Shown here piece after piece: positions 33,878 through 44,408 of a DNA stretch of 64,000 bases. A program made the position numbers and the translations under genes. The stretch spans positions 2,026,501-2,090,500 of the forward strand of contig JAPTOF010000009.1 of assembly GCA_028554755.1 (NCBI GenBank), in the 5' to 3' direction. The notes below the pieces were generated by a model. That model was not told where the DNA came from. It was given only the letters and a program-made list of their open reading frames with translations, and made no database searches. Within the stretch, counting starts at the first letter, position 1; each line of letters begins with the position of its first letter. Origin of the DNA: Cordia subcordata (lineage: Eukaryota > Streptophyta > Magnoliopsida > Boraginales > Cordiaceae).

Positions 33878-34495
33878 GGAAGGGAGTAAAAGCCCATATA
33901 TTATATAAGTAAAGTGCTTCATGGAGTGGAACTGAGGTACCCTCCCATTGAAAAGGTAGCGCTAGCATTAATCGTGGCGGCGAGGAAGCTAAAGTCGTAT
34001 TTTGAAGCTCACCCCATAATAGTCCTGACAAATTCCCCATTAAGATAAGTGCTGCATAAATTGGAAGTCTCTGGGCGATTGTTTAAATAGGCAATCGAGC
34101 TCACGCAGTATGAAATCACTTATCAGCCAAGATCTGTTATTAAAGCTCAAGCTCTCGCAGACTTCATCATTGAGTGCACCGGGGGTTTAGCAGAGCCAAT
34201 GTAGTCAATTTGGATGCTACAAGTGGATGGGGCAACAGGGAGGGAAGGATCAAGGGCCGGTATAATCTTACTTAGTCCCACTGGTGAGAAATTTCAGTAC
34301 ATGGTCAAATTTGGCTTCCAGACCTCGAACAACAAGGCAGAATATGAAGCCTTGATAGCAGGGTTGAAAGTGGCGTTGGGGGTAAAAGCGGAAGCTGTAA
34401 CAGTATTGACGGATTCACAGTTAGTAGCCAACCAAGTTTTGGGAGAATATGAGGCCAAAGACCCAGCAATGATTGCATATTTAAACTAGGTCAAG
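33878..34495 (+). pseudogene. Gypsy-B RNase H domains
   Basis: The first RNase H resumes as KPIYYISKVLHGVELRYPPI and LALIVAARKLKSYFEAHPII. After stops a connection segment follows (YEITYQPRSVIKAQALADFI). The second RNase H-like domain at 34214-34486 reads LQVDGATGREGSRAGIILLS and NNKAEYEALIAGLKVA, with VLTDSQLV. A second, archaeal-type RNase H is diagnostic of the Tat lineage. Stops at 34045, 34090 and 34202 disrupt it. Confidence 0.88.
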
Positions 34496-35690
34496 GATTT
34501 GATGACCAACTTTAAAAGGGTAATCGTATAATAGGTTCCTCGAGAGAAGATAGAGAGGGCTAACGCCTTATTAAAGTTAGCTGCGGGGCAGGTCGAAGGA
34601 GAAGAAGTCCATGTGAGGACTTTGGGCAATCCAAATACTCATAAAGAGACCGTCGAAGAGGCTAACTGCATCGATTAAGAACCTGATTGGGGTGGTGATA
34701 TTCGTAGGTTCCTTGAAAAGGGACAGATCCCCATGGACAAAAAGTAAGCTGGAATGGTAATAAGAAAGGCATAGTGCTTTACGTTGGCTGGATGACAGCT
34801 CTATCGATGCTCTTATATAGGCCCTTTGTTGAAATGCATAGGACAACATGAAGGGAACTATGTACTTCAAGAGATCCATGAAGGCATTTATAGGAACCAT
34901 ACTGGGGTTAGGGTCCTGGTGCAAAAGGCATTACGCTCTTGGTATTATTGGCCAAACATGCAAAGAGATGCTGAGGCGCTAGTGCAGAAATGTGATGCTT
35001 GTCAACGCCATTCCAACATACAATGACAGCCGTCCTCGAAGATAACCCCTATTACGAGTCTATGGCCGTTTGTGCAGTGGGGACTTGACATCATCAGTCC
35101 CTTCCCAACGGGGATAGGGCAGAGGAAGTTTGCTTTCATTGCTGTGGACTATTTCACTCAGTGGGTCGAGGCGGAGGCCGTACCTAAAATAACCAAGAAG
35201 GCCGCATAGGTGTTATAGTGTATGAGGACGACACCCAGCACTGTCACTGGAGAGACACCGTTTAAGTTGGTTTTTGGAGCGGAGGCCATTATTCTAGCAG
35301 AAGTCGGGTCTCTGAGTTGGAGGGTCGCTAACGACAACCCAGACGCAAATGACCTGAGTATGAGAGAGCAGCTGGATCTGCTAGATGAAGTCCGGGAAAC
35401 TGTGTACCTTCGTACTATGGCGCATAAGAAAGCCATGGCTTAGAGCCGCCAAAACTGTGAAAGCTAAAGCGATCCAAGAAGGAAGCTTGGTATTGCAAAA
35501 GGCCTAATTTTGAAGGGACAAGAGAGACGGGAAGCTGGGTCCTAACTCGGAAGGTCCTTACGTGGTCACGAAAGAAGTGCGGTCGGTGACTTACAGCCTG
35601 GTAGACCTTGACGAAAAAGACCTCCACAACGTATAGAATGCTGAACATCTTCGACCCTATTATGTGTAGCATCTTAGCACACCCGCCCTT
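34496..35690 (+). pseudogene. Gypsy-B integrase
   Basis: The zinc-binding module is complete in the frame at 34826-35023 (LQEIHEGIYRNHTG with both His, CDACQRH with both Cys). The core starts WGLDIISPFPTG (first Asp) and FIAVDYFTQWVEAEAVP, then breaks near 35217. The next residues are MRTTPSTVTGETPFKLVFGAEAI, which lie well past the second Asp and the Glu, so the middle of the core has been deleted. C-terminal parts (LGPNSEGPYVVTKEV, HLRPYYV) run to about 35660. It is non-functional. Confidence 0.88.
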
Positions 35691-36983
35691 ATGTTTGTAA
35701 CTAGGCACGGGTGCCGTATTTAGTGTTTCAGGGCAAGCCCTACTTGTGTTTTGGGAGACGAGTGCTCTTCGTTGTATTTAAAAGACCATTGTTGTTTTAA
35801 CATATTGGCATGTAATGCAAAAGATCTTTGTTGTTTTAACATATTGATCTATTAGTCAAGAAATCATTGTTGTTTTAACTATTGATTTAATGTAAGAGAT
35901 CTTCGTTGTTTTAACATGTTGATCTATTAATGCACAAGGTCTTTGTGGCTTATTAATGCAAAAACAATAAAAGGGGCAGACAACCTGCTAAAAAATCATA
36001 TATATTACGTGCAAACAAAAGCAACAAGGATTCATCAAAGATGCATATATAACATAAAGAGGAAAGTTCCAAATCCAACTCCGCAATTACTATCGAGAGG
36101 ACATAAACTCCAGTGCATGCGGAGTAAGGAATAAACAACGAGAAACACTAGCCGGCCTAAACCCAGACGCAAATGACCTGAGTATGAGAGAGCAGCTGGA
36201 TCTGCTAGATGAAGTCCGGGAAACTGTGTACCTTCGTACTATGGTGCATAAGAAAGCCATGGCTTAGAGCCGCCAAAACTGTGAAAGCTAAAGCGATCCA
36301 AGAAGGAAGCTTGGTATTGCAAAAGGCCTAATTTTGAAGGGACAAGAGAGACGGGAAGCTGGGTCCTAACTCGGAAGGTCCTTACGTGGTCACGAAAGAA
36401 GTGCGGTCGGTGACTTACAGCCTGGTAGACCTTGACGAAAAAGACCTCCACAACGTATAGAATGCTGAACATCTTCGACCCTATTATGTGTAGCATCTTA
36501 GCACACCCGCCCTTATGTTTGTAACTAGGCACGGTTGCCGTATTTAGTGTTTCAGGGCAAGCCCTACTTGTGTTTTGGGAGACGAGTGCTCTTCGTTGTA
36601 TTTAAAAGACCATTGTTGTTTTAACATATTGGCATGTAATGCAAAAGATCTTTGTTGTTTTAACATATTGATCTATTAGTCAAGAAATCATTGTTGTTTT
36701 AACTATTGATTTAATGCAAGAGATCTTCGTTGTTTTAACATGTTGATCTATTAATGCACAAGGTCTTTGTGGCTTATTAATGCAAAAACAATAAAAGGGG
36801 CAGACAACCTGCTAAAAAATCATATATATTACGTGCAAACAAAAGCAACAAGGATTCATCAAAGATGCATATATAACATAAAGAGGAAAGTTCCAAATCC
36901 AACTCCGCAATTACTATCGAGAGGACATAAACTCCAGTGCATGCGGAGTAAGGAATAAACAACGAGAAACACTAGCCGGCCTA
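35336..36983 (+). repeat. 824-bp tandem duplication in Gypsy-B
   Basis: 35336-36159 is repeated as 36160-36983 at an offset of 824 bp, with only about three differences seen (GCG/GTG, GGGT/GGTT, GTAAG/GCAAG). Each copy covers the integrase C-terminus and 3' non-coding DNA. The junction shares CTAAACC/AAACCC, a short microhomology. Each copy also has an internal array of about 60 bp units around TTGTTGTTTTAACATATTGA. Confidence 0.95.
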
Positions 36984-37236
36984 AACCTAAGAGGGGCCGC
37001 GTGAAACTACTAGGGGCAAAAATACAACTCCTAAGTAGTTAAGACAAAATGAAGATACAACATCAGCAAGCTAGTTTAGTTCTCCTAGTAAGGGGTCAGA
37101 GTACCGAAGCCCCCTGGAAAGGGCGAAGTGGCATACTCATCATTAGGGCCAGGCGTAGGGGGAGGAGTGAGCCGAACAAAGGAAGTATCCAGAGAGGGGT
37201 GGTGGTCAGTGATCTCTTGAAGCAGGTCCGAACGGA
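36984..37236. other. Gypsy-B spacer between duplication and antisense ORF
   Basis: I see no clear coding sequence. It is likely the 3' non-coding part shared by sense pol and the antisense ORF. Confidence 0.5.
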
Positions 37237-39200
37237 TCTATCGAACATAGCTCAGAGCCTCATGTTTGAACCACTCATAACCCTCATCTGTTGATGTGAA
37301 GAACCTGAATGCCTTGGCCTTGTCATGATCGATCTCGTTAGCTAGGCCCTTGTACTTTCTTAAGGCAGCTAGCTCATTGTCCCTCTTGGCGATCTCCTTG
37401 TTTTCGTCTGGAACATCATGCGGACCTCATCCCGCTCCGCTCGTACCCCAACTAGCTCCTTCTCCTTCTCCTCCATCAAATCACATGCCTTAGCATGTTG
37501 CTTCTCGTGCTGGACTCTTTCTTCGGTCCTGTCTTCAGCATAGGTTTTGGCTAAGGCTTTTGTTTTCTTCCACTTCTCCTTGGTGGTGGCATGGCCTTTT
37601 TGCTCTTCCTCAAGACATTGAGCTAAATACTTTGCGAGCTCAGTTGCACGAAGGTTACCGGCAGACGCCTATCCAAGACAGAGGAAATAACTGAAAAGGA
37701 GATAGCAAAGTAAGGAGGAATGCGGAAGGAGTAAAGGGACGTACCTAGCGCATCGCATACTCCAATTCCTTGTTGAGATTCACGGAGCTGACTCCGGTCT
37801 GGTCTGATCTGCTTCCAGGGAAATGAAGTGTTGTCCCTCTGCGAGCTCTTGGAAGACTTTAAGGAGCGAATAGCAAAAGAAAGAGGGACATGGTCTATAG
37901 AGTCCTCGGAAGCCCCTCGGGACACTTCTCGAGGGTTTGAGGGAGGAACCAAATGAGTTGACCTAAAATGTGGCGCGGCGTTGCCTGCCTTCTCCTTATC
38001 CGCAAGCCTAGTGAGCTTACAGCGTTTGCGCCCCTCAGGTTGAGAACCCGTACCAGCATCTCCTGTAAATAAAGGAACAGGATCACGGGGAAGACCCGAT
38101 AGAGGAACGTTAGCAGTCATTGACTTGGGATGTGAAGAGGAAGCCTTATTTGAGAACTTGCTAAAAAGGTCCCTCTAATACCTTCTTTTGTCGGCCATGC
38201 CTGCGCAAACACAAATGAACAACTGTCAGTAACATTGCGTGAATGAATGGGTGGGGATATACACCGAGACGAGAACCAAACGCACTTCTTGAGTTGGAAG
38301 GCTTAGGTTCTGCAAAGTCCAATATCTCACGACTCATGTGGACAGCCGTGGACTCGGCGGACAATCCATCTCTGCCATATCCGCCCGGCGTATGGGAGTT
38401 ATCTCCTTCAGACCCCGAATCATTATCAACTTTGTCAGCATCACTATCATCTGAACCCTTTGAAAACTCGAGCAAAACGGATGTCTTCCTGTACAGGCCA
38501 GCCCTTCTCATATTCACCAAATTCAAGAAAGACTTGTAGAAGTGGAGGTTTGGACCGGGAGGGGTGACGGCCACCATCAGAGCCAAGGTAGTTCTCTCGG
38601 GATCTGGATAAGACTTTCGGAACCCTCAATGAATAGGAAAGTTCCACGAGCCCTCCTTCAAGGATAAGAAATAAAAGCGCTCCCTCCACGATAAGTTCGA
38701 ACACAAGACTTTGGACATAAACCGTTTATTCTTGCGAGCCTAGAAGGTACCACCCGAGTGTACTAGGGGTCTTACTTAAGGTCACGAGCTCCACAAAAGT
38801 GTCTGTGGAGGGTGGATTGCCCCGATCAGACAAAAAGACAATCAAAGCTGACATTATTTTCCAACCGTTTGATGCTAGCAGTCCGGGGGCTGTCTCGTAC
38901 TGGTAAAAGACGTCGCAAAAGATTTGTCGAAATGGCACACGAACCCCCAATTTTAGTGCACATTCATAAATGGAAATCTCATCGGCATGGGGGAAGCAAG
39001 CGCGCTCGTCGGGCCCTGGGGCACGAATGTTGACCGAGTCATCGATCTGCTCGTACTCCTTGAATCTGATTGCCCTCTCTTACGTGGTGATGTTGGGGAC
39101 ATACTTGGCGGTCCAATTCGGGAGAGACAGAACCATTTGAAGCTTGCTCAGGTTGCGAGCGGCACCACCGCGTCAACGGACCATGGGCAGAGATGGATAG
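37237..39200 (-). pseudogene. Antisense accessory ORF of Gypsy-B (Transposase_28/gag-like)
   Basis: On the minus strand, opposite to pol, a degraded protein can be followed from about 39190 to 37240. In order it has LSKLQMVLSLPNWTAKYVPN, DSVNIRAPGPDERACFPHAD, ISIYECALKLGVRVPFRQIF, ASNGWKIMSALIVF and STLGWYLLGSQ. A Ser/Asp-rich spacer (FSKGSDDSDADKVDND, near 38450) and a C-terminal coiled coil (MEEKEKELVGVRAERDEVRM; DKAKAFRFFTSTDEGYEWF) follow. This layout fits the gag-like 'putative gypsy type transposon' proteins of plants (PF04195-like). Antisense ORFs at this place are known in Tat elements (Grande). Stops and frameshifts are frequent. Confidence 0.65.
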
Positions 39201-39848
39201 TCGGATGGCCAAACAAAAAGTGAAAGTACCTCAGGTTTCCTTGGATGATAACAACAAGAAAGGAGTAGTATCTCCGAGTAGTGCAAGAAGTAAGTCAATC
39301 TGCAATGAACCTGCTAAGAAAAGCGGATGCATGCGTGTTAGGAGAACTACGACAAAGAAGTCAAAAAAGAAAAAGAAAAAGAGAGAGAGAGGGCAGACCC
39401 ATGACCCCAGCATCCGCCGGTGGTCCCGTGACTCCAGTGTCCGCCGGCGGCCCCTCGCACCTAAAAAAAAAGCTGAAGCCGGCGGACCCGCCACCTACGC
39501 GTCAGCCGACGGCCCCTCCTCCTACTGGTCCTCCTCGAAGCAAATGGAAGATTCAATCTTCCCATTATAGCTACCTACCTCGGTGGAGGCTTTGAATGAG
39601 CTCACTTGCAGGAATGGAGAACATGCTTATCTTAAATATATGCCTAAGGGAGGAAGGACGGAGGAAGAAAATGAAGTGAGGAAAAGTAAGGAAATGGGGG
39701 CTCTATTTATAGACCCACGTGCACGGGAAACGATGCATTAGTTAGCAAAAGGAAATAACACGTTTCGAAATGTTTCCGATAAATGGGAAAAGTACGCTAG
39801 CCTTATTAGATTTTTGGCCTCTACACACTAAGCAAGTATCGAATAAAG
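39201..39848. other. Gypsy-B 3' spacer
   Basis: A purine-rich AGAAAAAG/GAGAGAG stretch (39355-39400) is followed by GC-rich CCGCCGG repeats (39410-39530) similar in flavour to the LTR array. Then comes DNA with a TATA-like CTCTATTTATAG (39700-39711), which on the minus strand could serve the antisense ORF. Confidence 0.45.
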
Positions 39849-39865
39849 GCCAAAAAGGGGGCAAT
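39849..39865 (+). other. Gypsy-B polypurine tract
   Basis: GCCAAAAAGGGGGCAAT abuts the 3' LTR, a typical Gypsy polypurine tract. Confidence 0.85.
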
Positions 39866-40775
39866 TGATATGGGTATGTCAAATCTACCAATAAAGAGTC
39901 GACAAATGTCATTGGGGGAGGATGGAACGAAGCCAGCGGGCCCCTGGGCTATGGGTCTGCCCCTTCCCATGCTTGGCTTCACCAACGGCGGACCCTTGGG
40001 CTAAGGGTTTGCCCCCCGTCTCCTATCTCGGCTTACCCTTCTGTGATGGGTAAGCTCCTTTTGTATGCTCAAAATAATGTGCATGAATGTGTATGGATAA
40101 AAACCTTAAGGCCATGCGTACGCTGGGAGGTGCCGGGATAGCGTACATATACCCTTCGAGTACGCCTAGGCTAAATTCATGGGGTTGCGCATGCTCTTTT
40201 CCTTAAGTAACAAAGGAAGCCACGTCAATAAACAAAGCAAGTCTAATCAGCATCCTACTTAAGGTAAGCTTCCGGTGTTAAGCTACCATATCTATAAACA
40301 CCAAGCCATAGTACAAGCAAAACAAGTAAGTGAAGGCAAAAAATCTCTCTACTTATCTTATGAACATTCATATTCAAACATGTATTCACCACTCTAACTT
40401 GATCGTCGGAGGTACAATGGGGGGAAAGCCACGCCTTGTTCTTGCCTTCTAGGGAAAGGTGGATCCTCAGCATATGTGTCCGCCGGCTTACCCTCAACTC
40501 ATGTGTTTGCCGGCTTACCCTCAGCACATGCGTCTGTCGGCTTACCCTCAGCTTACACATTCGTCGGCTTACCCTCACTCCAAGTGGACAAAGGTGGACC
40601 CTCAGCATACGCATCCACCGGCTTACCCTCAGCTCACGCGTCCACCGGCTTACCCTCGTACCAAGTGGGCAAAGATAGACTCTCAACCTACACGTCCACT
40701 TCCGTTGCGTCTAACATACTAACTAAGTCATCCGAGTTATTACTGACGTAGAAAGAGCATCTTTTACCCACATCA
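39866..40775 (+). repeat. Gypsy-B 3' LTR
   Basis: It begins TGATATGGG and ends CCCACATCA. It aligns end to end with 29685-30593 and carries the same 27-bp array (about 40465-40665). Confidence 0.93.
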
Positions 40776-40793
40776 ATACCCATTGAGGAACAC

Positions 40794-42960
40794 ATGCCTA
40801 CAAGACGGAGTCAAGCAATAGCAGTAAGTACCAACCTCCGTTAGGCCGATGAAGCCTATCCGAAACAAATTGGATCATAGAATCATCCTCAAAATCTTGA
40901 TTCATATGTAATGGCCACTTATGCAGAACCCGTGACCTTAATGCCTCCTTTTACGGGACCTGTCCTTTATGTTCGAAATGCATGCCCTAAGGTTGCACAT
41001 CCTTTCCTGCCAGTAAGGTCACACTCTGAGCCGGTCCACTTTATCAAAATCTAATGTATACATCAATGTCCAACCCAAAACTGGTTGCTTCAGCTAGAAT
41101 GTTCCTGAACATGCAAAACATGATTCCCTAGATACTCTAAACTCTATATCCAAACATGAACACAAGAACATATCCTTACCTAGCACACTTCGCTTCAAAT
41201 ACTCTTTAACCTTCATAGATTCCCCATGCCAAAACCCATACCCAAGTTCACCTGATCAAAGTTGACCATGATGAGCTATCCACATCTTATTGCTAGGGAG
41301 ACTCTGAAATGACAAGATGGTAAACACAATGGCTGAAATGCTAATAGCTAGGATATTTCTGAATGAGCTACCCATAATTAGAGTTAAAGAGTTTAAAAGC
41401 ACCCGACTATTGGAGGAAATCATTAAGGATCCTGTCCCTTAAGAGTTTGTCATACCAAAGCTCCCGTACTATGATGGCTTGTGGGACCCCGTAAATCACA
41501 TTTCAAAAATCAATCATAAGATGCTTTTTTTACAATGCAATAGATTGCCAAGTGCAAGGTCTTTCCTATGACTCTAGTTGGGACTACCAAGGGCTCGTTT
41601 GGATTGGCTTAAAAAAAAAGTGCTTTTTTTGTGTAGCTTTTTTTAAAGAGCTTTAAACAGAAGCAAAAGCTATTCTACATTTGGATTAATCCTATAAGAA
41701 GTACTTTTAGACTGCTATTGTCATTTGGATAAAAAATTATAAAAGCACTAATTGCTTATATTCAAAATGAAAAAAGAAAAAAAAAATCAATTACCAAAAT
41801 AGCTAACATAGAAAAAAAAAAGAAAAAAATAAAATCATTTGTAATTGGGATTTAAGAAAAATTTGGGAAAATTAAAATCATGAATAATTTGGGTAAGACA
41901 AAAAATTGAAAAAATAAAACAAGTTGTGATTCTCTGTTCCTGCGTACTTCTTCTGTGGCATATGGATCTCATGTGCATATATATTCATACACATATATTC
42001 ATTGATAAATTGTTTTCAAACCCATCTAACAGAATCAGTGAATAAATTAGGGCCTGTTTGGATTGATTTTTTTAGAAGAAAAAGTACTTTTTTTCCTAAA
42101 AAAAGTTACGTTAAATTTACAATAACTATTTGATTTTGTTTTCAAAAAAGCTGAAACTCTGAAAAAAGCTCAAATATAGCTTTTTTTAGAAGCCAGAATT
42201 TTCAGCTTCTCAAAAAAAATTATTTTTCAAAAGCTGTTAAGAAAAGCGCTTTTGAAAAAAGCCAATCCAAACGAGCCCCAGATCCTAGTATGACAAACTA
42301 CTGCCAAACTCTACCAAGTCATTTTGATATTTGGGCACCAGCTTCATGAATAGGTCCGTTGGTAGTAAGATGGCACCAAGATCCTTGGCTATGCTAATAA
42401 TGAGGCAGAGGAAGGATAAGACAGTATTGGATTTGAGGTTTAATGCAGTAGCTCTGCACATTCTAGACTTGGCCAATTCGGTGGCTTTGGAAGATTTTAT
42501 ACAAAGTGCTCGAGATGATTCTCTATCCAGTTCTTTAGCAAGGCAGAAACCTACTACACTGTTTGACCTAATAAATACATTTTAGCTGAAGATGTCCGCT
42601 TGGATCAAGAGCTAGAGTTAGAGCTGGCACCAAAAATTAAGACCTAATCTGAGAAGATTTACCATATAAAGATGAAGTGAAACAGAAAAAAGAGATGCCA
42701 GAGTTTAATATAAAAGCCTAGTTCGAGAAGTATAATCTTTTAAATGCACAACGATCTGAGGTCTTGGCAGCACTAAAAAATGAAAAAGAGGTAAGATGGC
42801 TAGAGAAGCTAAGTAGTATCCTGACAAGAGGGATCGAAGAAAAATGTGTAAATTTCATGACCACGAGTGCCAAAATTTGAAGGATGAAATAGAAGCCTTG
42901 GTAAGAAAGGAAAGGTTGAGACAATTTCTTGAAAGGCAACAAGAACACAAAGAAGCCTGA
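40794..42960 (+). pseudogene. Gypsy-O gag
   Basis: The start MPTRRSQAIAVSTN at 40794 opens a degraded gag. The conserved core is recognisable on both sides of a foldback element: KVFPMTLVGTT at about 41555-41590, then TNYCQTLPSHFD, FMNRSVGSKMAPRSLAMLIM and DKTVLDLRFNAVALHILDLA (42295-42490). These match the Tat-type gag order (FPxTLxGxAxxWYxxLP, FxxxFxxxKxxxxxxxxLxxIxQ). Downstream DNA to 42960 is basic and hydrophilic (nucleocapsid-like) with several stops. The MITE at 41591-42278 interrupts the core. Confidence 0.8.
41591..42278. mobile_element. Long-TIR foldback element (hAT-like MITE) in Gypsy-O gag
   Basis: The left end GGGCTCGTTTGGATTGGCTT is the exact reverse complement of the right end (42259-42278). 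A related end, GGGCCTGTTTGGATTGA, lies inside at about 42051. The interior is AT-rich with AGTGCTTTTT/AAAAGCGCTT arms and has no ORF. I cannot find a clean 8-bp duplication, so class assignment is tentative. Confidence 0.8.
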
Positions 42961-43129
42961 CCTTTAAGTCTATGAAAGGATGAGAGAACTTTAGGAACCT
43001 TAGACATGGTCTCCAGAGAGTTGGCCATTAGTGGTGAAAGCGTGATAGCAAGAAAACTATTTGTTTGATCCTTGCAGAAGCTTTGAGCTACAAGATGAGG
43101 AGATTAGGAGATATCACCTTTACTAGCAG

Positions 43130-44167
43130 GACTTGGTAGGAATATGCATCAACCATGGTGACCCACACATCACCAGTGTAGTCCTAGCCAACTACGCTGT
43201 CAGAAGAATATTAGTCGACATAGGGAGCTCGTACAATGTCCTATATATAAAGGCTTTCAATAAATTAAAGTTAGATGAAACCTAATTGGTTCCAGTAAAA
43301 AATGAGCTGGTCGAGTTCTCTAGGGTTGGTATGCAAGTGGAAGGGTTTATGATGAATCTACCATTTTGCATCAGGGCAAATGAGAGGTATGCTACCTGTC
43401 AGTAGATTTCATAGTAAATTATCCACCCCCCTTGAACGACATCCTAGGAAGAGTGACTTTTGAATAAGTTAGGGGTGTGCCAACATATCTTCAAATATTG
43501 AAGTTTCCAACCCAAAACAGAGTGATTAATGTTAGAGGCAACCAGCATGATACTAGAGCTTGTTATGCAGCTTCTTTCAAGCTGAAATATCGAGAAAAGG
43601 TACATGAAACTCTTATTCTAAAGGTCATAGAAGAGAAGAAGGGCATGTGGAAAGGGATCCTAGTGGAAAAGTTGAACATTGTTATTCTCAAATGTCATGA
43701 TTGAACTACTAGGGTCAAGTAAAAGCTGATCCTTGAACTCTAGCAAGGTATGACCAAGTTTTTAATTAATAACATAGATACTTTTGCTTTAGACTCTACT
43801 AATATGACAGAGATCGATCAAAAAATTATAGTGCATCAATTGAATGTAGACCCTAACCACTGGGCAGTAAGGCAAAAATGTTGGCCAATTGGAGCCAATA
43901 AGAATAAAGTTATTCACAAAGAAGTCGAGAAGCTATAAGAAGCCGAACGCATCCAGGAAGAAGAATACACAAGCTGGTTATCAAATGTTGTACTGGTAAA
44001 AAATCCATGTGGAAGTGGATACTTTGTGTAGACTTCCCTAACCTCAATAAAGTTTGTCCAAATGACAGTTTCCTCTACCATGAATTGACCAACTAGTGGA
44101 TTCCACTACAGGATTTGAAATGCTCAGATTCATGGATTTATTCAAGGGGTACTAGTCGTGTACTCAG
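43130..44167 (+). pseudogene. Gypsy-O protease and RT N-terminus
   Basis: The protease reads VGICINHGDPHITSVVLANY, then RRILVDIGSSYNVLY (active site DIG where DGG/DTG is usual). Later FPTQNRVINVRGNQHDTRAC matches the protease-RT linker. RT begins near 43755 (FLINNIDTFALDSTNMTEID, VHQLNVDPNHWAVRQK), continues WLSNVVLVKNPCGSG and reaches FMDLFKGY just before the LTR-gamma insertion at 44168. RT palm, RNase H and integrase are not in the window. Stops are frequent. Confidence 0.85.
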
Positions 44168-44408
44168 TGGTGTGTTGAAATAAAGCACAAATACAACTAA
44201 GTTTACACCCGCAAGTGCACGGATCGTGTTTAGTATAGTGTGTGCATATAGGTATCGTCTCTACAGGAAGGTTACCTTAGTTTGGTCCCTACATGCTTAG
44301 TGCATAAAACTAGCTGTGTGCGTGTTTTGAATTATTTTTGGTCTTTTATGATAAAAGGGGGCTCTAAAAATTAAACCTAAAGCTAATGGAGGAACTATAA
44401 ATACCAAG
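44168..44408 (-). mobile_element. LTR-gamma (outer copy), first part
   Basis: It begins TGGTGTG and contains ACACCCGCAAGTGCACGGATCG, followed by GGTATCGTCTCTACAGG (signature of LTR-gamma). It breaks at 44408 at the inner solo LTR. It resumes at 46053 and again at 49761. Orientation is minus by comparison with the copy at 56280-58165. Confidence 0.75.

Larger units (their letters stand above)
29685..40775 (+). mobile_element. Gypsy-B: Tat-type Ty3/Gypsy retrotransposon, internally deleted
   Basis: LTRs of 909 and 910 bp flank the element, with a perfect duplication ATACC (29680-29684, 40776-40780). A Tat-type primer region and a polypurine tract are present. It holds RT, two RNase H domains, integrase and an antisense ORF before the 3' LTR, the layout known for Tat-lineage elements such as Grande. 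Gag, most of the protease and part of the integrase core are gone. A solo LTR-alpha and an 824-bp tandem duplication were added later. The LTRs differ at many positions, so the insertion is older than Copia A. Confidence 0.93.

Noticed and set aside
37623..38950. Several separate small host genes on the minus strand
   Set aside because: They are pieces of one degraded antisense ORF inside Gypsy-B, bounded by its LTRs.
40255..40686. ORFs with nine-residue repeats on both strands
   Set aside because: They are produced by the 27-bp tandem array of the Gypsy-B LTR, whose period is a multiple of three. They are non-coding.
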